Assembly: GCA_022578965.1 (NCBI GenBank)
Contig: MU400549.1
Coordinates: forward strand, 284,003-348,002
Length of the DNA stretch: 64,000 nucleotides
From: Xylaria sp. FL1777
Taxonomy: Eukaryota > Ascomycota > Sordariomycetes > Xylariales > Xylariaceae
Direction of reading: 5' to 3'
Position 1 is the first letter of the stretch. Each line of letters begins with the position of its first letter. The translations under genes were made by a program, and so were the position numbers. This document shows, one piece after another, positions 1 to 12,557 of the stretch. The notes beneath the pieces were generated by a model that worked only from the letters and a program-made list of their open reading frames with translations, searched no databases and was not told the DNA's origin.

Positions 1-3000
1 GAAGACACGTCCATTGTTGGACTCCTGTCTACCTGACAGTCAATTAGGCTGCTAATGAATGGGTTATAACTACTAGAAAAAGGTCGCCGATATCACACGA
101 TCTCGTAAGCGATCGTCGTGGCCGCGACCGAGCTAGACTAAGGAGAGAAGCCTCACTGCGTATTCTTGCATTGTTGCCCCGCTGTGGCGCCGCTGTGGAC
201 ACGGAAGAGTCTGATCCCATCGAAACGAAACTGATGGGACTTGTGTGATAGGGGGTGGAAATGCGCACGGCGTAGGTAAGTAGAGCAGAAGAGTACTACG
301 TATGTAGGCAGTAGAACACTGGCCTATGTAGGATAGCTAAAGCTAGGCGACCCTGCTGTCGACAAGCTCACGACTTGTCGGACAGACGAAGAGAGAAATG
401 AACAGAGATCACGTCGAAGCCCATATGGGGATCCACACTCTGATAATCTAGAACATGCTGACGTTCAGTTCCCTCGGCTGACCAGAATGCACAGGGGGTG
501 AGAGACCGAAAGAGGGCTTGCAAGCGTGGCACATTCTTTGAACATCCCGATATGGCAGGACGCCAGGAAAAGCATTTTGAAGTGCTCGTTCGAATACCTA
601 AGCATACATATGTAGGCGCATTTGCAGTGAGCCAAGCACTATCTGCACTATCTACGCAGTCCGCGCAGTCAGCACCGCATGATACGCCCAAGACTGCCCA
701 CGTTACAAACCCACGTTACGAACAGATCTCGGTCGCCAAAGGTTACCTGAAGAAATAAAGCAGGCGCGCGGCTGTCGCGCCAAGCGGCAGAGGGAAGAGG
801 TATACTACTGTACGCATATGTATAGTGCTCAGTCCTATGCGTATGGACACGACTGACGCAGTACGCCCTGCTTCTATTTTCCGGCTTTGTTCTCGCGACG
901 ACTGTGACATCACATCACCCGCATGCATGCAGGTCTCCTACCCCCTTCCCCCTTTGTCACAAGTTCCTGATCCTGCCGGAATGCATCGTCGCAATTACCT
1001 GCATTATATAGGTAGGCAGGCTCCTCGCTCATATCCGGGACGCTGTGTAATTTGCATAGTTGAGGCCTACATACTGCAGTAAAATTCTACCCAGTCAAGT
1101 ACCTATGCTAGCAATGGTACTTCTAGTATTTTGCTTTTATTCGTTGCTGCTGTTTTGTATTAAAGCTATTGCAGAAGCGGTACCTAAGCAGTTAAATATA
1201 TAAAAGTCTTTGCAATAGCTCTTTACAATAGCTTTTCGTATAGCTTTTCGCAGTAGCCTTTTATAATAGCCTATAAACATAAGTTAAAAAGGCTTAAGAT
1301 GCTATACCCAAACAATAGCTACAATAGCTAATTAAAAGTATGCCGTACTCCTGTAAAGGTGTTCTAAAAGCTGATAGGCTATCCATTGAATTCACATACA
1401 AATTACCTATGTATTTTATGCAAGTGTGCGGCAGGTAAGACGAAGAGGAATTTAGATATCGTGTCAGCTGGAATGTCGGCCTTGGCGGAAATGGCACGTA
1501 GATGGGTACACTAAGATCGGCTCGAACCGGATGGCGTCAGATCGATGAAAGTCCACACTCGAGTATATAGGCTGACAGTCATGTGATTGATTATTGAAGA
1601 CATGGACGGGTCAGAAGCAGGTCTTGGTGTCGAGGGGCATGACCATGTCTATTTTTTATACCTTTTTTACTTCTTCATTTGGTGTATAAGGCTCAGTGAG
1701 TTGGTTGCTGGTCAGTGATATACAATGTATGTTGGAGTACTAAAAGTTACCTATCTAGGTTAGTTTGCCCAAGGTAGGAACTTCAGACAAAAGTTGCGAG
1801 TAGGTTGAATTCTAGAACTTCGTACTGTAAGGACCCCGGTAGAGCCTCAGTGGAGATACATAGGTGGTACACTTCAAATAGTTACCGTACTACTATACTG
1901 TATGTAAATGGAGAGACGGGAGTTCTAACGTGGGATCATGAACTAGGATCATAGACAGGCGCAGGTACTATGCGTATACTAGAGGGTGTCATCTATTTGG
2001 CACATTGGGAATTGACCATACCTTCAGGTCATTTCCACGACCTGGATTCAGTTCCGGTAGCCTGCCTTACTGAACGAGTAGACAAGCCAGAAACGTTATA
2101 ACTTTGCGAATTAGATTGGACCACGAACCGCCTCCTACCTACTAACCTTAAATAGTTTGTGTCAACACTGAGGCCTTTGGGCTGCAATGACGTAAACGCA
2201 TTTACTTGGGCATATACTGTATATGTGTGGCATGATCTTAATGATTGCCACCTATCCAGTATTCGCAATCATTTACCTATTTGTTGCCCATGAGGTAACA
2301 TGGTGTTTCTGTGTTCGCTGGCAATGCTGGAGGATAACAGCAACGACTTACTTTTGCTCAACGTTCTGTTTTCATCGTGCCCCTCCTTCCAAGCAAGACC
2401 GGCCAGTACTGTGATTCTGTAGTCCCTTGAATCGACCTTAACCACACACGGCCACGATGAGATTGAGTGAGCTGGGTGTTGTCGTTGTTGTGTGGGGTGC
2501 ATGCAGATACGAATGCGTCGATCATTGATTGCCTTTTGACACAGGAGAGCGAGCAGAGACGGGAACAGGAATGGGAATAGTAATGGCATTGTTCAAGTGT
2601 CTGCTTGCCTGTCTTGTCAATTGGTCGCCCTTTGGTCGTCGGACAAAGGCTGATTGAAGGAAGGTGAATAATAGGGAATTGATAAGCCTCGAGGTCTTGG
2701 AGAAGAAAGTATTATGCTACGGGTACCACCTACGGCAAGGCACTACCAGGTAGGTACCTCTAGGTATTCATGCGTCGTCCAGTGGGTCTGGCCTGCTTAC
2801 CGATTGATTGAATACATGTAGCTGGAACAAAGAAAAATGGCACTAATGGGCATTCCAGCCTCCACTACACTAGAAGTTCGGCGGCCAACAGAGTGGAAAG
2901 AGCTGTGGCTGCCCAACTATGCCATACCTACACTACCTAGGAGGTAGGTACCTATATAGGTACTTGAATTTGTGTAGGTACACATAACCGTTAGTAGGAC

Positions 3001-3279
3001 TAGGTAGGTATCTACAACGTTCAACGCCGGGACAATTAACCACCGTATCTGAAATGCCTGTGCCTGTGCCTATGCCTGTGTCTGTCTGTGCTCTCCCCAA
3101 CCAGTGCCCAGTGCAGACCAGCAGTACCTAGGTAGGTAGCCAGCAGCGCTTAACTGCACCCCAACCCAGCAAAACCAGCAAACCAGCCAAGAAGGCAAGC
3201 AAGCGACAGCAAAGCACAGGCGGAAAACCACCACTTGTGGGGACATTGCCTGGCCTGGCCTGGCCTGGCTTGACCGCCC
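1..3279. other. Intergenic DNA, no gene recognised
   Basis: I see no conserved protein in either strand; the open frames are short and compositionally random. It contains a small AT-rich relic (listed separately at about 1085-1345), many short TAGGTA/ACCTAGGT-type motifs around 2740-3010 and 3125-3140, and simple repeats of TGCCTG near 3056-3085 and CCTGG near 3248-3270. Confidence 0.6.
1085..1345. repeat. Small AT-rich, probably RIP-degraded relic
   Basis: About 260 bp with clearly higher A+T than its flanks. It repeats the word AATAGCT/ATAGCTTTT many times, the same vocabulary (agct, ttgc) as the large AT-rich islands further right. It reads as a short mutated repeat remnant; the family cannot be named. 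Confidence 0.4.
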
Positions 3280-4340
3280 CCTTCTCTCCTCCTCTCCTCC
3301 CTTATGCATAGGGCACCCTTCCCTCGTCTTCCCTACCTACCGATTCCCTACCAATTGCCTACCTAACCAATTCCCCAGTTGTCTGTACCCCAGTACCTAA
3401 CCAGCCAGTGGCACCGCCCTATCTCCCTGTCCCGAACCTCCCTAAACAACATCGCCTACCTCCTAAGTCTCTCTCTATCTTCCTTTCTCTCCTCTCTACC
3501 TACCGACTCTTCCCTCTACAATCTACAATCCACACACACCATCAATCTTGTCCGAAGGGCGTCTGAAAGGCGTCGTCCCCCAAAGTGTCACGCCTTTCGC
3601 TTTTCTCTCCCACCCGTAGTCTCTCTTCATTTTAACTTCGCTTCTCTCCTCGTCCCGGTGTCTAGCAACCCGCCAACGCTAACCTTCGATCCATTGACAA
3701 TCTCCATCCCGCCCGGAACCAGCGCTGGCTGACGACAACACAAACTCTCTGTCTTTTAGGTAAGAAGATTCCTCAGCTCATCTTGCCCCCGCCACCCGTA
3801 CTTGCTCTTTTCATCCCATCTCAAATCTCAGGCGTCCTTCATCACGGCCTCCATTCACAGCCACATAAGCGCTGCCATTGTTCTCTTCTGTTTCACGTAG
3901 TTCCTGGTCAAATCTTGTTCACCCACTGCTGCATTTCCCACACATTCTTCAGACCACTACTTGCCAACAGTAGTCCACCTTGGCAGGGCTGTACGTCTCT
4001 GTCGACTTCTTGCCAAAACATGTTCCTTCCGCCCATCATCACACTTCTACTGCACTCACTCACTCACTTCTCATCTTGCCTTTCTGGAGGTCCATCTCAT
4101 TACCAGTGACTCGATTTGTCACGCTTCTTCTATCCTTATCTTTTTCCTGCCCACTTGAAACATCCCGTCCAGCTCGTTTCATGCTGACCTGGTCACAGCG
4201 CCACAGATCGTTCGGTCCCTTATTATAACGTCCTTCAATTACCGACTCGTCGTTATCGTTTCGTTCGAAAATCTATCTCACCTCCCAAATACATAATCTC
4301 AACTATTTTGAGGTAGCTCTTAGCTCCACCCATCATCAAC
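3280..4340 (+). promoter_or_regulatory. Pyrimidine-rich promoter and leader of the CK1 gene
   Basis: The plus strand is strongly C+T biased from about 3280 to 4300, with runs such as CTCTCTCTATCTTCC. This is the usual look of promoters and 5' leaders of strongly expressed filamentous-fungal genes. A GTAAG word near 3760 could be the donor of a 5' UTR intron. No TATA box is convincing. Confidence 0.45.
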
Positions 4341-5236
4341 ATGACTACAATGGTATGTTCAATTCTGCCACACCCCTTTTGTGACCACGTGCATTCGGAC
4401 GAGGCGGTGGGCGAGTTCCGAATATCGGTGTCAGCAACTATACACCCATCAATGCTCCACCTGTAGCAACAAACAACCCTAGGCCACCCAGCCTTGTCTA
4501 TATGAACTTGTGCTGATACACGCTATCTAGGATCTTCGCGTCGGTAACAAGTACCGCATCGGTCGCAAGATTGGCTCTGGTTCTTTCGGTGACATCTACC
4601 TGGGAACCAACATCATTTCCGGTGAAGAGATTGCCATCAAGCTGGAGTCCGTCAAGGCCAAGCATCCCCAGCTTGAATACGAAGCACGTGTCTACAAGTC
4701 CCTCGCCGGTGGTGTCGGTATTCCCTTTGTTCGATGGTTCGGCACCGAGTGTGATTACAATGCCATGGTTCTGGACCTACTTGGTCCTAGCTTGGAGGAT
4801 CTTTTCAACTTCTGCAACCGCAAGTTCTCGCTGAAGACTGTGCTGCTCTTGGCTGATCAACTTATCTCTCGCATCGAGTACATCCATGCCAAGTCGTTCA
4901 TCCACCGGGACATCAAACCCGATAATTTTCTCATGGGTATCGGCAAGCGTGGTAACCAGGTCAATGTCATTGATTTTGGTCTGGCTAAAAAATACAGAGA
5001 CCCCAAGACTCATTTCCACATCCCTTACCGTGAGAACAAGAATTTGACAGGGACAGCTCGCTATGCTTCCATCAACACCCATTTAGGTGTTGGTAGGTCA
5101 CTTCGTCATATTAGGCTTTGGTTCTAGGCGTACTGACAAATATGTAGAACAATCCCGCCGTGACGATATGGAGTCTCTTGGCTATGTCATGTTGTACTTT
5201 TGCCGCGGATCTCTTCCCTGGCAGGGATTGAAGGCT

Positions 5237-5276
<40 letters not shown>

Positions 5277-5891
5277 AGATGACTACACCTACCGAGGTTC
5301 TCTGCAGGGGATTTCCTAACGAGTTTGCCATCTATCTTAACTACACTCGTTCCTTGCGCTTCGACGACAAGCCCGATTATAGTTACCTCCGTAAGATCTT
5401 CCGGGATCTTTTCGTTCGTGAGGGTTTCCAGTACGATTACGTGTTCGATTGGACAGTATATAAGTACCAAAAGAATGCACAGGCTATTGCCCAAGCTGCT
5501 GGTCAGGGTGCTGAGGAGGACGAGAAACGCGCTCGTACGAATGTCACTCCTGCTGGTGCAAATGCTCAGGCTAACGCTGTTAAAGCGAATGCAATTTCAA
5601 GCACTCGACGCAAGGTGATGGAACGTGGCCCTCAAGGCGTTGACACTCCCGAAACTAACCGAGCCGTCGGGGGAAGCGACAGGATGTGAGTGTCTCGCCA
5701 ACCCAGTCCAGTTCAAGCATTCCTAGTAAGGAATCATCTTTCCTTCGAGTTTGGTGTGATTCATAACGCTGGCCGGAGGAATTGCTGACATGATTGCTGA
5801 CACTTCAGTCTACGGTAACAGGCTGCGATCAGCTTCCAAAGTCCAAGGAACCGGTTCCGGATATGCGTCTGGCTCTTACCGCCCTAAATGA
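4341..5891 (+). CDS. ck-1a: Casein kinase I (CK1 delta/epsilon type, Hrr25/Hhp1 class)
   Basis: Serine/threonine kinase of the CK1 family; in fungi this class acts in the clock, DNA repair, vesicle traffic and polarity. Four exons are read: 4341-4352, 4531-5092, 5148-5685 and 5822-5891, giving 393 residues. Exon 1 codes only MTTM, followed by [20 protein letters not shown] with the glycine loop. Other motifs are EEIAIKLE (ATP lysine), [12 protein letters not shown] (catalytic Asp), DFGLAKKY, and the CK1 signature [14 protein letters not shown], which is restored exactly by removing the intron 5093-5147. The last intron (5686-5821) joins a short tail ending ASGSYRPK. The kinase domain is full length with a tail rich in Ala, Asn and Gln typical of filamentous fungi. 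All splice sites are GT-AG and phases agree, so I am confident of the model. Confidence 0.96.
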
Positions 5892-8149
5892 TCAATGGCT
5901 CCGTCGCTTTAACATCATAGTCCCGCATTGTGGAGGTAGTATCGACTACCTATGATCGCTCCACGAGAATATTCCCTTCCCCGTGGTATATCTCGTTGTT
6001 GCTCGTACGTATGGCACCACTTAGATCTACTTGTGGATCGTGGTTGCAGGTTGGGCAACGGAGAACTACGCACTACCTCCCCCCTTTCCTAGTGTTTGGG
6101 TTGCTTTGGTTTCCGTTCTTCGATGATTCTCGGTTTACGACTCAATTCCATGGCTCGAACAGGCCAAGAGGCTCAGAGACGTGATTTACTATCGGCTTGT
6201 CCGATCTTGGATCGCGTCCCTTGTTAAGCGCTTTGCCCTGTTCGAACGGCACGTCCGGCACTCGGCGACTCGCAGGGTGTCGTTTTCCATGGCCTAGGTC
6301 TATTGAGGCGACCTTAAGTTAATACGCGTTGTTCTCCAGCTGCGTATCATTTGATATTCGCCAACCAGAGATTGAGCGTATGGCATTGAGTGAAACCGGT
6401 CTACTCTGCCTATTCTCCTTCGATGCGATCTCATCACCCTCACCGATATGACTAGGCTGGAGGTTTCCTTATTTGACTTGTTTTTCTTTTTTTTCCTCCT
6501 TACTCTCTTTCCTTGGCATTTTTGTTTTAGTTTGCTACGTCATCATGCTAGAGGGAGATGATCCACATGCCAGAGCACCATTCTTTCGGTAACCGAGTAT
6601 GCCAGATAAGAGTCTGTACGATTCCACCGCCGTACACGCCACGAGTTTACAAGCGGAATAGAGTCGCAATATACGGCGACGGAAGACGAGGGTAGGATAT
6701 AGTGATATCCATCGCAACATCCCTTTTCGCCACTCATCTCGAGAGTCGCGGCATTCGATATTCGATATTCGGCCTAGTCCTGATGTCTCCGTCATTGCAA
6801 GTCATTGCCGGTTAGCTCGAGACGTTATCAGTGGGTGAAAGCCCCGGTTGTTTTATTGCCACCAGGTAGAGGCGTCACCTTCAGTAGTTACTCGCTACTC
6901 CACGAGCTGAAATGGTTCAACGAGATGCAAAGTGCGGGCTGGATAGAGAGTGTCATAATACGCTTGCCTAAGATGGGGATAGTACACAGAAGAAAGCAGG
7001 CGGAGAACGGATCAAGGGAATAGTGGCAGCTTGAGTCGATGGGACCAGAGGCTCACGGCTACACTATATCTCCCCCCTGGGATGGCAGCATGGTAGGCAG
7101 ACAATACACGCTAGGTAGCATTAAGGAATTCTTTTCTCAGCTTTGTAACAAGCCTTCGTAAGTAGACGTGACACGTGAGAGATTGCCTGGATGAGCTGAG
7201 GAGCTGAGGAGGAGCTGGAAACCATGAGTGGCTCGGTAAGCGTTGTGAGGGCTATTATGAGTGTACCGGTACCTTAATGAGTGGAGCACCCCTGCGTTAA
7301 GTTATACTAAAGGTGGGCGGGCATGGTCTCTCATTGAGGCTTGGACCAAACCTTATAATCGCAAGACCCAGGCATCAATCATACTTTTGAGTACAATAGG
7401 TAGTAAACTTTATCTTTGTTTTTGTTTTTCTTGGGTAGTTATAGCAACGCGTGAATGCTTAGTGTCAACATGTTGATATAGGCACCTGTATACAAGAGAG
7501 AGAGAGCTGAGAATGACCACCCACAACCAGATTTCTTCAGCATCACCTTGGCCTATCCTCTCGATATCGTTCAATTGTGGCACCAATAGTACCTACCTAA
7601 GGCTATCTAAGGTAGTTAACTACTTACTTGAGTTAGATGCGCGGTTGCCTACTTAAGTAGGTAGTCATTATAAATACAGCATTTTGTCATTGGCAAGGGC
7701 GTTGTTGGGACACGGCAGCCAGCAGACAAAGAGGGGGGTTGTTCTACAGAGGTATGTATATCAACAACATCCCCTCCAATTTACACCATCTACACCTACA
7801 TCATCCCATCCTATCCTGTCCAGGCTTTTTTGGCTGACACAGATACTTACGGTAGCCAGATACAGTACTCAGTCAGATCTGGTGCCACGCCACACCACAC
7901 CACCACACCACAACACATCTGCAGCCCATATATGTTGCCGACCTACTGGCATCAGCTCTCCCGATCAGCCACTTTTTCTGCTACCTCCCTATTAGCTGAT
8001 TCCTATTAGCTGACGGGACGGGCGAGACCACCACATCGGCCCCCAACCCTACCCTACCCCGCCCCGGCGTCAACCGGCATCAATCAGCGTGTTGCGTCGA
8101 GTATAGAGTGCCGTAAATACGCACCTACCGTGCCCATCGAGTCATAGAC
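5892..8149. other. Intergenic region between CK1 and the 5-phosphatase gene
   Basis: It holds the 3' UTR of the kinase gene and the promoter of the next gene. A T-rich stretch near 6480-6530 may belong to 3' end formation. TAGGTA-type motifs and a degenerate ACCTACCTAAGG cluster lie near 7585-7665. A (CACAC)n-like stretch is at 7890-7915. No protein-coding region is convincing. Confidence 0.55.
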
Positions 8150-9764
8150 ATGTCCGAGCAGCTCCGGGTCGCGGCCCCGTCCGCAGACATCTTCATTCTC
8201 ACCTTCAACGCCGCCAAGGAACAGATCAATCCGTCTGTCTTCGCCCTCCATCTTCGCAATGCTTTTGCGAAGAATGCCAGCGCCTTGCCAGAAATTGTTG
8301 TTATGTAAGTCTGCCCACCGCCCAGTGCTTTCCCCGAAGCCTAACGTTCCTGCTTCTACAGATGCCTCCAAGAGATGGCGCCTCTCGAGCACAGTTTCAT
8401 CGGCTCCTACATGATCAATCCTTATTTTCAAAGCTGGGCCTCTGCCGTAAACCTCGCTGCTAGCCCTTCCGTCGCTAGACCAAGTCAAGATCAGGCAGCC
8501 TACCAGGAGCATGAGTATAGAGACGAAGATCAGGATGGATTGCCAGATGTACCTCAAGATTCCCCTTACACCCTCGTAACCACTCGCAATGTTGGTATGA
8601 CCGGCATTATGCTCTTTGCTCTTGACCCTAGTGCTCTGCGTAACGTAAAGTCCACCGAGGTTAGCTTTGGGGCCGGCGACATGGCAAACAAGGGAGCCCT
8701 CGGTCTCCGCATGCTATTCTCCAAGGACGACGCAGAAGGCCGGAAGAGAGAGACCGAACTGACCTTTGTGGGCACTCATTTGGCTGCTCAGGAGTGGAAT
8801 CTGAGCAAGAGGAACAAGAATTGGGAGAGTATCGTGTCTGGATTGCGTGAGTGTTCCTGTCCTCCCAAGTTGTAAGTCGAGATAGCATCTGCTCACCCTC
8901 GTCGTCATAGTTTTCGAAAACCCTAAGAAGTTCCGGGGCGGCAAGTCTACACATCCTACACCCCACACATCTGATAGCGAGGATGAGCGTGAGGCTCTCC
9001 TTTCTCGAGACGAGAACGAGAAGGCGTTACATGACATCACCATCTATAAGCCCGGGTCCCACCTTTTCGTTGCGGGCGACCTAAATTATCGAATATCAAA
9101 AACGCCTCCGACATCGAAGTCTGTTTTCCCCAATTTGAACCCCAAGAGCCCACACCACTTCAAACACTTTCTCGGGCAGGATCAACTTGGGCCAGAAAAA
9201 GCGGCAGGGCGGACACTACACGGACTAACAGAATCCTCGATTTCCTTCCCACCAACCTATAAACTTCAACTGATAGATGGAGAAGAGGCCCAGGCCCAGG
9301 CCCATCAGAATGGCTCCCCACCCGCCCATGATGTGGTGTTTTGGAAATGGGCTCCTCATCGATGGCCAGGCTGGTGTGATCGTGTGCTCTATCTCAACAT
9401 TCCTCCCTGGGTTTCCCAGTCTTCTGCCGGGCCTAACACCGTCATAAATACCATAGCCTACGACGCACTACCACCGGTCCGAACCAGCGATCACAGGGCT
9501 GTCTTTCTTCGCCTTACAGTTCCAGTTATCGAACCTCCGGTGCTAGCACCCCCTCAAGGGTTATATGCTTCGAATAGCAACGATCCTCGTATTAGGCTTC
9601 CATATCCCGTTAATTTCGAGTCATGGGATCACCGTGCCCGGGTCAAGAAGTGGGAGTGGGTGATTGGCTGGTCGATGCTAGCTTCACGATCGAAGCGAGG
9701 CATCGCTTTCTTCGCAACTCTCCTCCTCGTCGGCTTGGGAGCTTGGTGGCTTAGGTCGCGGTAG
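8150..9764 (+). CDS. inp54: Inositol polyphosphate 5-phosphatase, tail-anchored INP54 type
   Basis: Hydrolyses the 5-phosphate of PI(4,5)P2; yeast Inp54 is held on the ER by a C-terminal anchor. Exons 8150-8304, 8362-8846 and 8911-9764 give 497 residues. The fold begins at ADIFILTFNAAKE, then ICLQEMAPLE across the first splice, NKGALGLRM, FVGTHLAAQEWNLSKRNKNW, FVAGDLNYRIS (the GDxNxR active-site motif), GWCDRVLYLNIP and RTSDHRAVF (catalytic His), all in the normal order for the DNase I-like 5-phosphatase superfamily. The protein ends in a hydrophobic segment, about FFATLLLVGLGAWWL, followed by RSR, which fits tail anchoring. A Ser/Asp/Glu-rich insert after the second splice is probably a loop. 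Both introns are GT-AG, and removing them restores the motifs. Confidence 0.93.
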
Positions 9765-10505
9765 GACTCGACCCTCGAGCGCTTTAGGCGATGGATGCAG
9801 CCTACGGCGGCATTAAGGCTCCCTCGCATCTTCAGACAGTGCACTTAGCCGCAAACCCCCTAGTTATTCCGGTGCTCATTCTTCTCCACTAGGCTTATAG
9901 GTGATTATACATACACCTTGGCAAGGTTGCCCCGTTTGGTACCGGTTCAGTTTAACATATCCTTGGTTTTGTTTTTCAGCCCTTATATTTCTTTTCTTTT
10001 CTTTCTGCTTATGGAAGTTGTTACATGGCCATGATAGATCATGACAGGTCTGTCGGCGAGTTTCTCACTCCTTTGTCGTAGCCGGGCTTGCGAAGATTAC
10101 TCTATAATAATTATAACAAGACTTAGAGTTGGCGAGGCGTTCGCACTAAATGGTCATGGTGGTTATACCCCTTTTGCATTAGAGGTTGACAAAGACTGAT
10201 GGATGTGCACGCATATCTATCGATTATGTATATTTAGTTCTCTTTATGGTTAGAACTCCGTGGAACAATGTCATTCAAAGTTTTAGATAGATATCCCTGA
10301 TATCCGGATACGGTGTTTCGCCAACTCGTAAATGCATTTACTGACTTGTTGGCGGGCACCTTTGTCTGCGCGTCTCCTCGGCTTAGACACAGACATGGTG
10401 CAATAGCAACGCACCCAGAAAACACTCTTGGCTGTCTATTTGTTTTTTTTCTTTCCTTTTTCTTTTCCTCTCCTCCCGGTTTTCCGCACTAGACTGAAGG
10501 AAGAC
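9765..10505. other. Intergenic, T-rich
   Basis: It contains the 3' UTR of the 5-phosphatase gene and a T/C tract at 10440-10480 just before the next start codon, a typical fungal leader. No gene is seen. Confidence 0.5.
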
Positions 10506-12557
10506 ATGACAGAGCATGCAACCACAAGTTACGTGGAACGCTCTCGCAGTGATCGGCGGGTCGAGCTGGCTAAGCTGGCTCGTGATCACCACGCAGACGT
10601 GTCCATAGTCGTAGGGCTCTCGTTGAGGCTCAGGGGACACCAGGCTCATCTAGACTACACCGGCGGTCTCGACACGGCAAGGCTACGCCAAAACCTGGCT
10701 TCGTTGGGGGATCTATCATGGAGCGGGACATTATCTCGCTTCTTGCACCCGGCAAACGAGATATCCGAAGCAAGACGAACTGGGGCTGAGTCGGCCGATG
10801 GACAAACTACGCCGAGTTGGAGCCATGCGCTTCTACGAGCGGCACCAGTCGATCTTCAGCGTCCGTCTAGCTGTAGACGCGACGGGGAGACGCCGGAGGC
10901 GCGGCGGGATCGGATGCGCATGGAGTACGAGCGGAAGACAAGGGACTTTGCGCCCGTTATTGCACGCGTTAACACGTTGGCCTTGCCGCATCTCGCGCGA
11001 GATCTCCTCGAACAGCGCCGTCGTCGCCAGTCATACTTAGGACGCGATGCGGACCCGGTGCCGCTCCCGGTAGTGGGAGACCCCTTCTTCGGCAGTGGAC
11101 ACGTGTTTTACGTGATTCGGTTCCCGCGCGAGGGGCAGAGGGGTGCGAGAGAAGAAGGAACCGGCGAGAGCGGGCGTCACGGAGACGGGGTGCAGTGGAT
11201 CGCGAAGATACCTGCGGCCGCTGAAGATGGCGCGTGGGATCGGCTATGTTGCGAGACGCTCCGCGCCGAGGCATTCCTGCTTCATATGCTGCGCGAGGAA
11301 ACCGGTGTGCCCGTCCCCGAGGTCATCGATGCGGACTGTCGCCCGGGCAATGAGGTCGGCGCGCCCTGGTTGCTCATGGAGTTTGTTCAGGGGCGGCGGC
11401 TCGAAGACGTCTGGTTCGGGCGAGACAGTGGCGACGTCGATGGACACGTGCTGAAGGAGAGGAGGGAGAAGATCCTTCGAAACGTTGCCACCGCTATGTT
11501 GGAGCTGGGGAAGTACGAGTTCGATAGCGGCGGCGCGCTGGTCTTTGATAAGCGCCATGGCGAACTCGTCGGTACTACTACGGGCCCCTTGCGCGAACGA
11601 GATGTGAAAGCTATGGTTTTGCGCTGGTTCGCTGACGAGGACTGCCTCTCTACGCCGTTGTACTGCCATACTGGGCCCTGGGACCATCCCCGCGATACCT
11701 ACACCGCCTTGCTAGATACCTGGCCGCCAACTACAGTACCTGAAAGAGGCATCGACGGGTTGTTGAGACTGCTGCTTGAACTCATCCATGAGCCCGGCAC
11801 GGGGAAGAGATCATCAGCAGATAAACTCCCTCGTGAGATAAGTCGTATGAGAGGAGTGAGAGTAGGTGAAGGGGAGACGAAGATGAAGAAATTCGTCCTC
11901 ACGCACCCCGATGTTAGCATGCATAATATACTCCTCGCCGAGGACGGCACAGCCATTAAGGCTATTTTCGGCTGGGACGGCGCACGGGCGACGCCCCGAA
12001 GCCTCGGCAACGAGGCGCTGCCGCGCTGGCTTGTTCGCGATTTTAATCCCTTCGTCTGGAGATGGCAGCCGGCTACGGACTTCTGGCGACCTGGTCATGT
12101 CCCGCCTGAGTGCAATCGCTTCGAGGACCCGCCTTGGGTGCTCAGGGAGCTTAGGGAGTTTTATGCGAGTGTTATATGGGAGCTGAAGAGGGCAGAGGAC
12201 AGAGGAAGGGAAAGGAGGACGACAAAGAAGGGCCAGAAGGGGAAGCGAATCATCCGAGGCGAGGATGTCAATGATGCTGAAGATGAGATATATGAGGACG
12301 TTGATGTTGATGTCACAAAGCAGTCTCTGCTGACGCTTACGCTAGACGCAGCGATTCGGGACCCGAGGTACAGAACTGCGACGCTGAGACGACTGCTAGA
12401 GAAATGCTCCCGCTCATTTGAGGAATTAGATTTCGACTATTTCGTGAATACTCTAGGCGAGGGATATGAAATCGATGCCTTCAAGTTGAAATGTCTCGCT
12501 AACAATGTGAAAGAATTGGTGAATAAGGGGTTCGTGAGAGGTGCTGTTGTATGGTAG
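10506..12557 (+). CDS. APH-fold (aminoglycoside phosphotransferase family) protein lacking a metal-binding Asp
   Basis: Intron-free reading frame of 683 residues from ATG 10506; the frame stays open upstream, but this is the first ATG. The family phosphorylates small molecules or proteins; fungal members are mostly uncharacterised. Visible parts are an N-lobe with WIAKIP (putative ATP lysine near residue 234), a helix LRAEAFLLHMLREETGVPVPEV, hinge PWLLMEFVQG, and the catalytic loop HPDVSMHNILL with Asp near residue 469. The segment that normally reads I-x-D-W-(D/E) is IFGWDG here, so the Asp that binds Mg is Gly489. After it come RSLGNEALPRWLVRDFNPFVW, typical of the fungal subfamily, and an acidic/basic low-complexity region near residues 565-600. 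It could be a pseudokinase or have altered metal use. Protein call is firm, activity uncertain. Confidence 0.85.
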   Translation: MTEHATTSYVERSRSDRRVELAKLARDHHADVSIVVGLSLRLRGHQAHLDYTGGLDTARLRQNLASLGDLSWSGTLSRFLHPANEISEARRTGAESADGQTTPSWSHALLRAAPVDLQRPSSCRRDGETPEARRDRMRMEYERKTRDFAPVIARVNTLALPHLARDLLEQRRRRQSYLGRDADPVPLPVVGDPFFGSGHVFYVIRFPREGQRGAREEGTGESGRHGDGVQWIAKIPAAAEDGAWDRLCCETLRAEAFLLHMLREETGVPVPEVIDADCRPGNEVGAPWLLMEFVQGRRLEDVWFGRDSGDVDGHVLKERREKILRNVATAMLELGKYEFDSGGALVFDKRHGELVGTTTGPLRERDVKAMVLRWFADEDCLSTPLYCHTGPWDHPRDTYTALLDTWPPTTVPERGIDGLLRLLLELIHEPGTGKRSSADKLPREISRMRGVRVGEGETKMKKFVLTHPDVSMHNILLAEDGTAIKAIFGWDGARATPRSLGNEALPRWLVRDFNPFVWRWQPATDFWRPGHVPPECNRFEDPPWVLRELREFYASVIWELKRAEDRGRERRTTKKGQKGKRIIRGEDVNDAEDEIYEDVDVDVTKQSLLTLTLDAAIRDPRYRTATLRRLLEKCSRSFEELDFDYFVNTLGEGYEIDAFKLKCLANNVKELVNKGFVRGAVVW

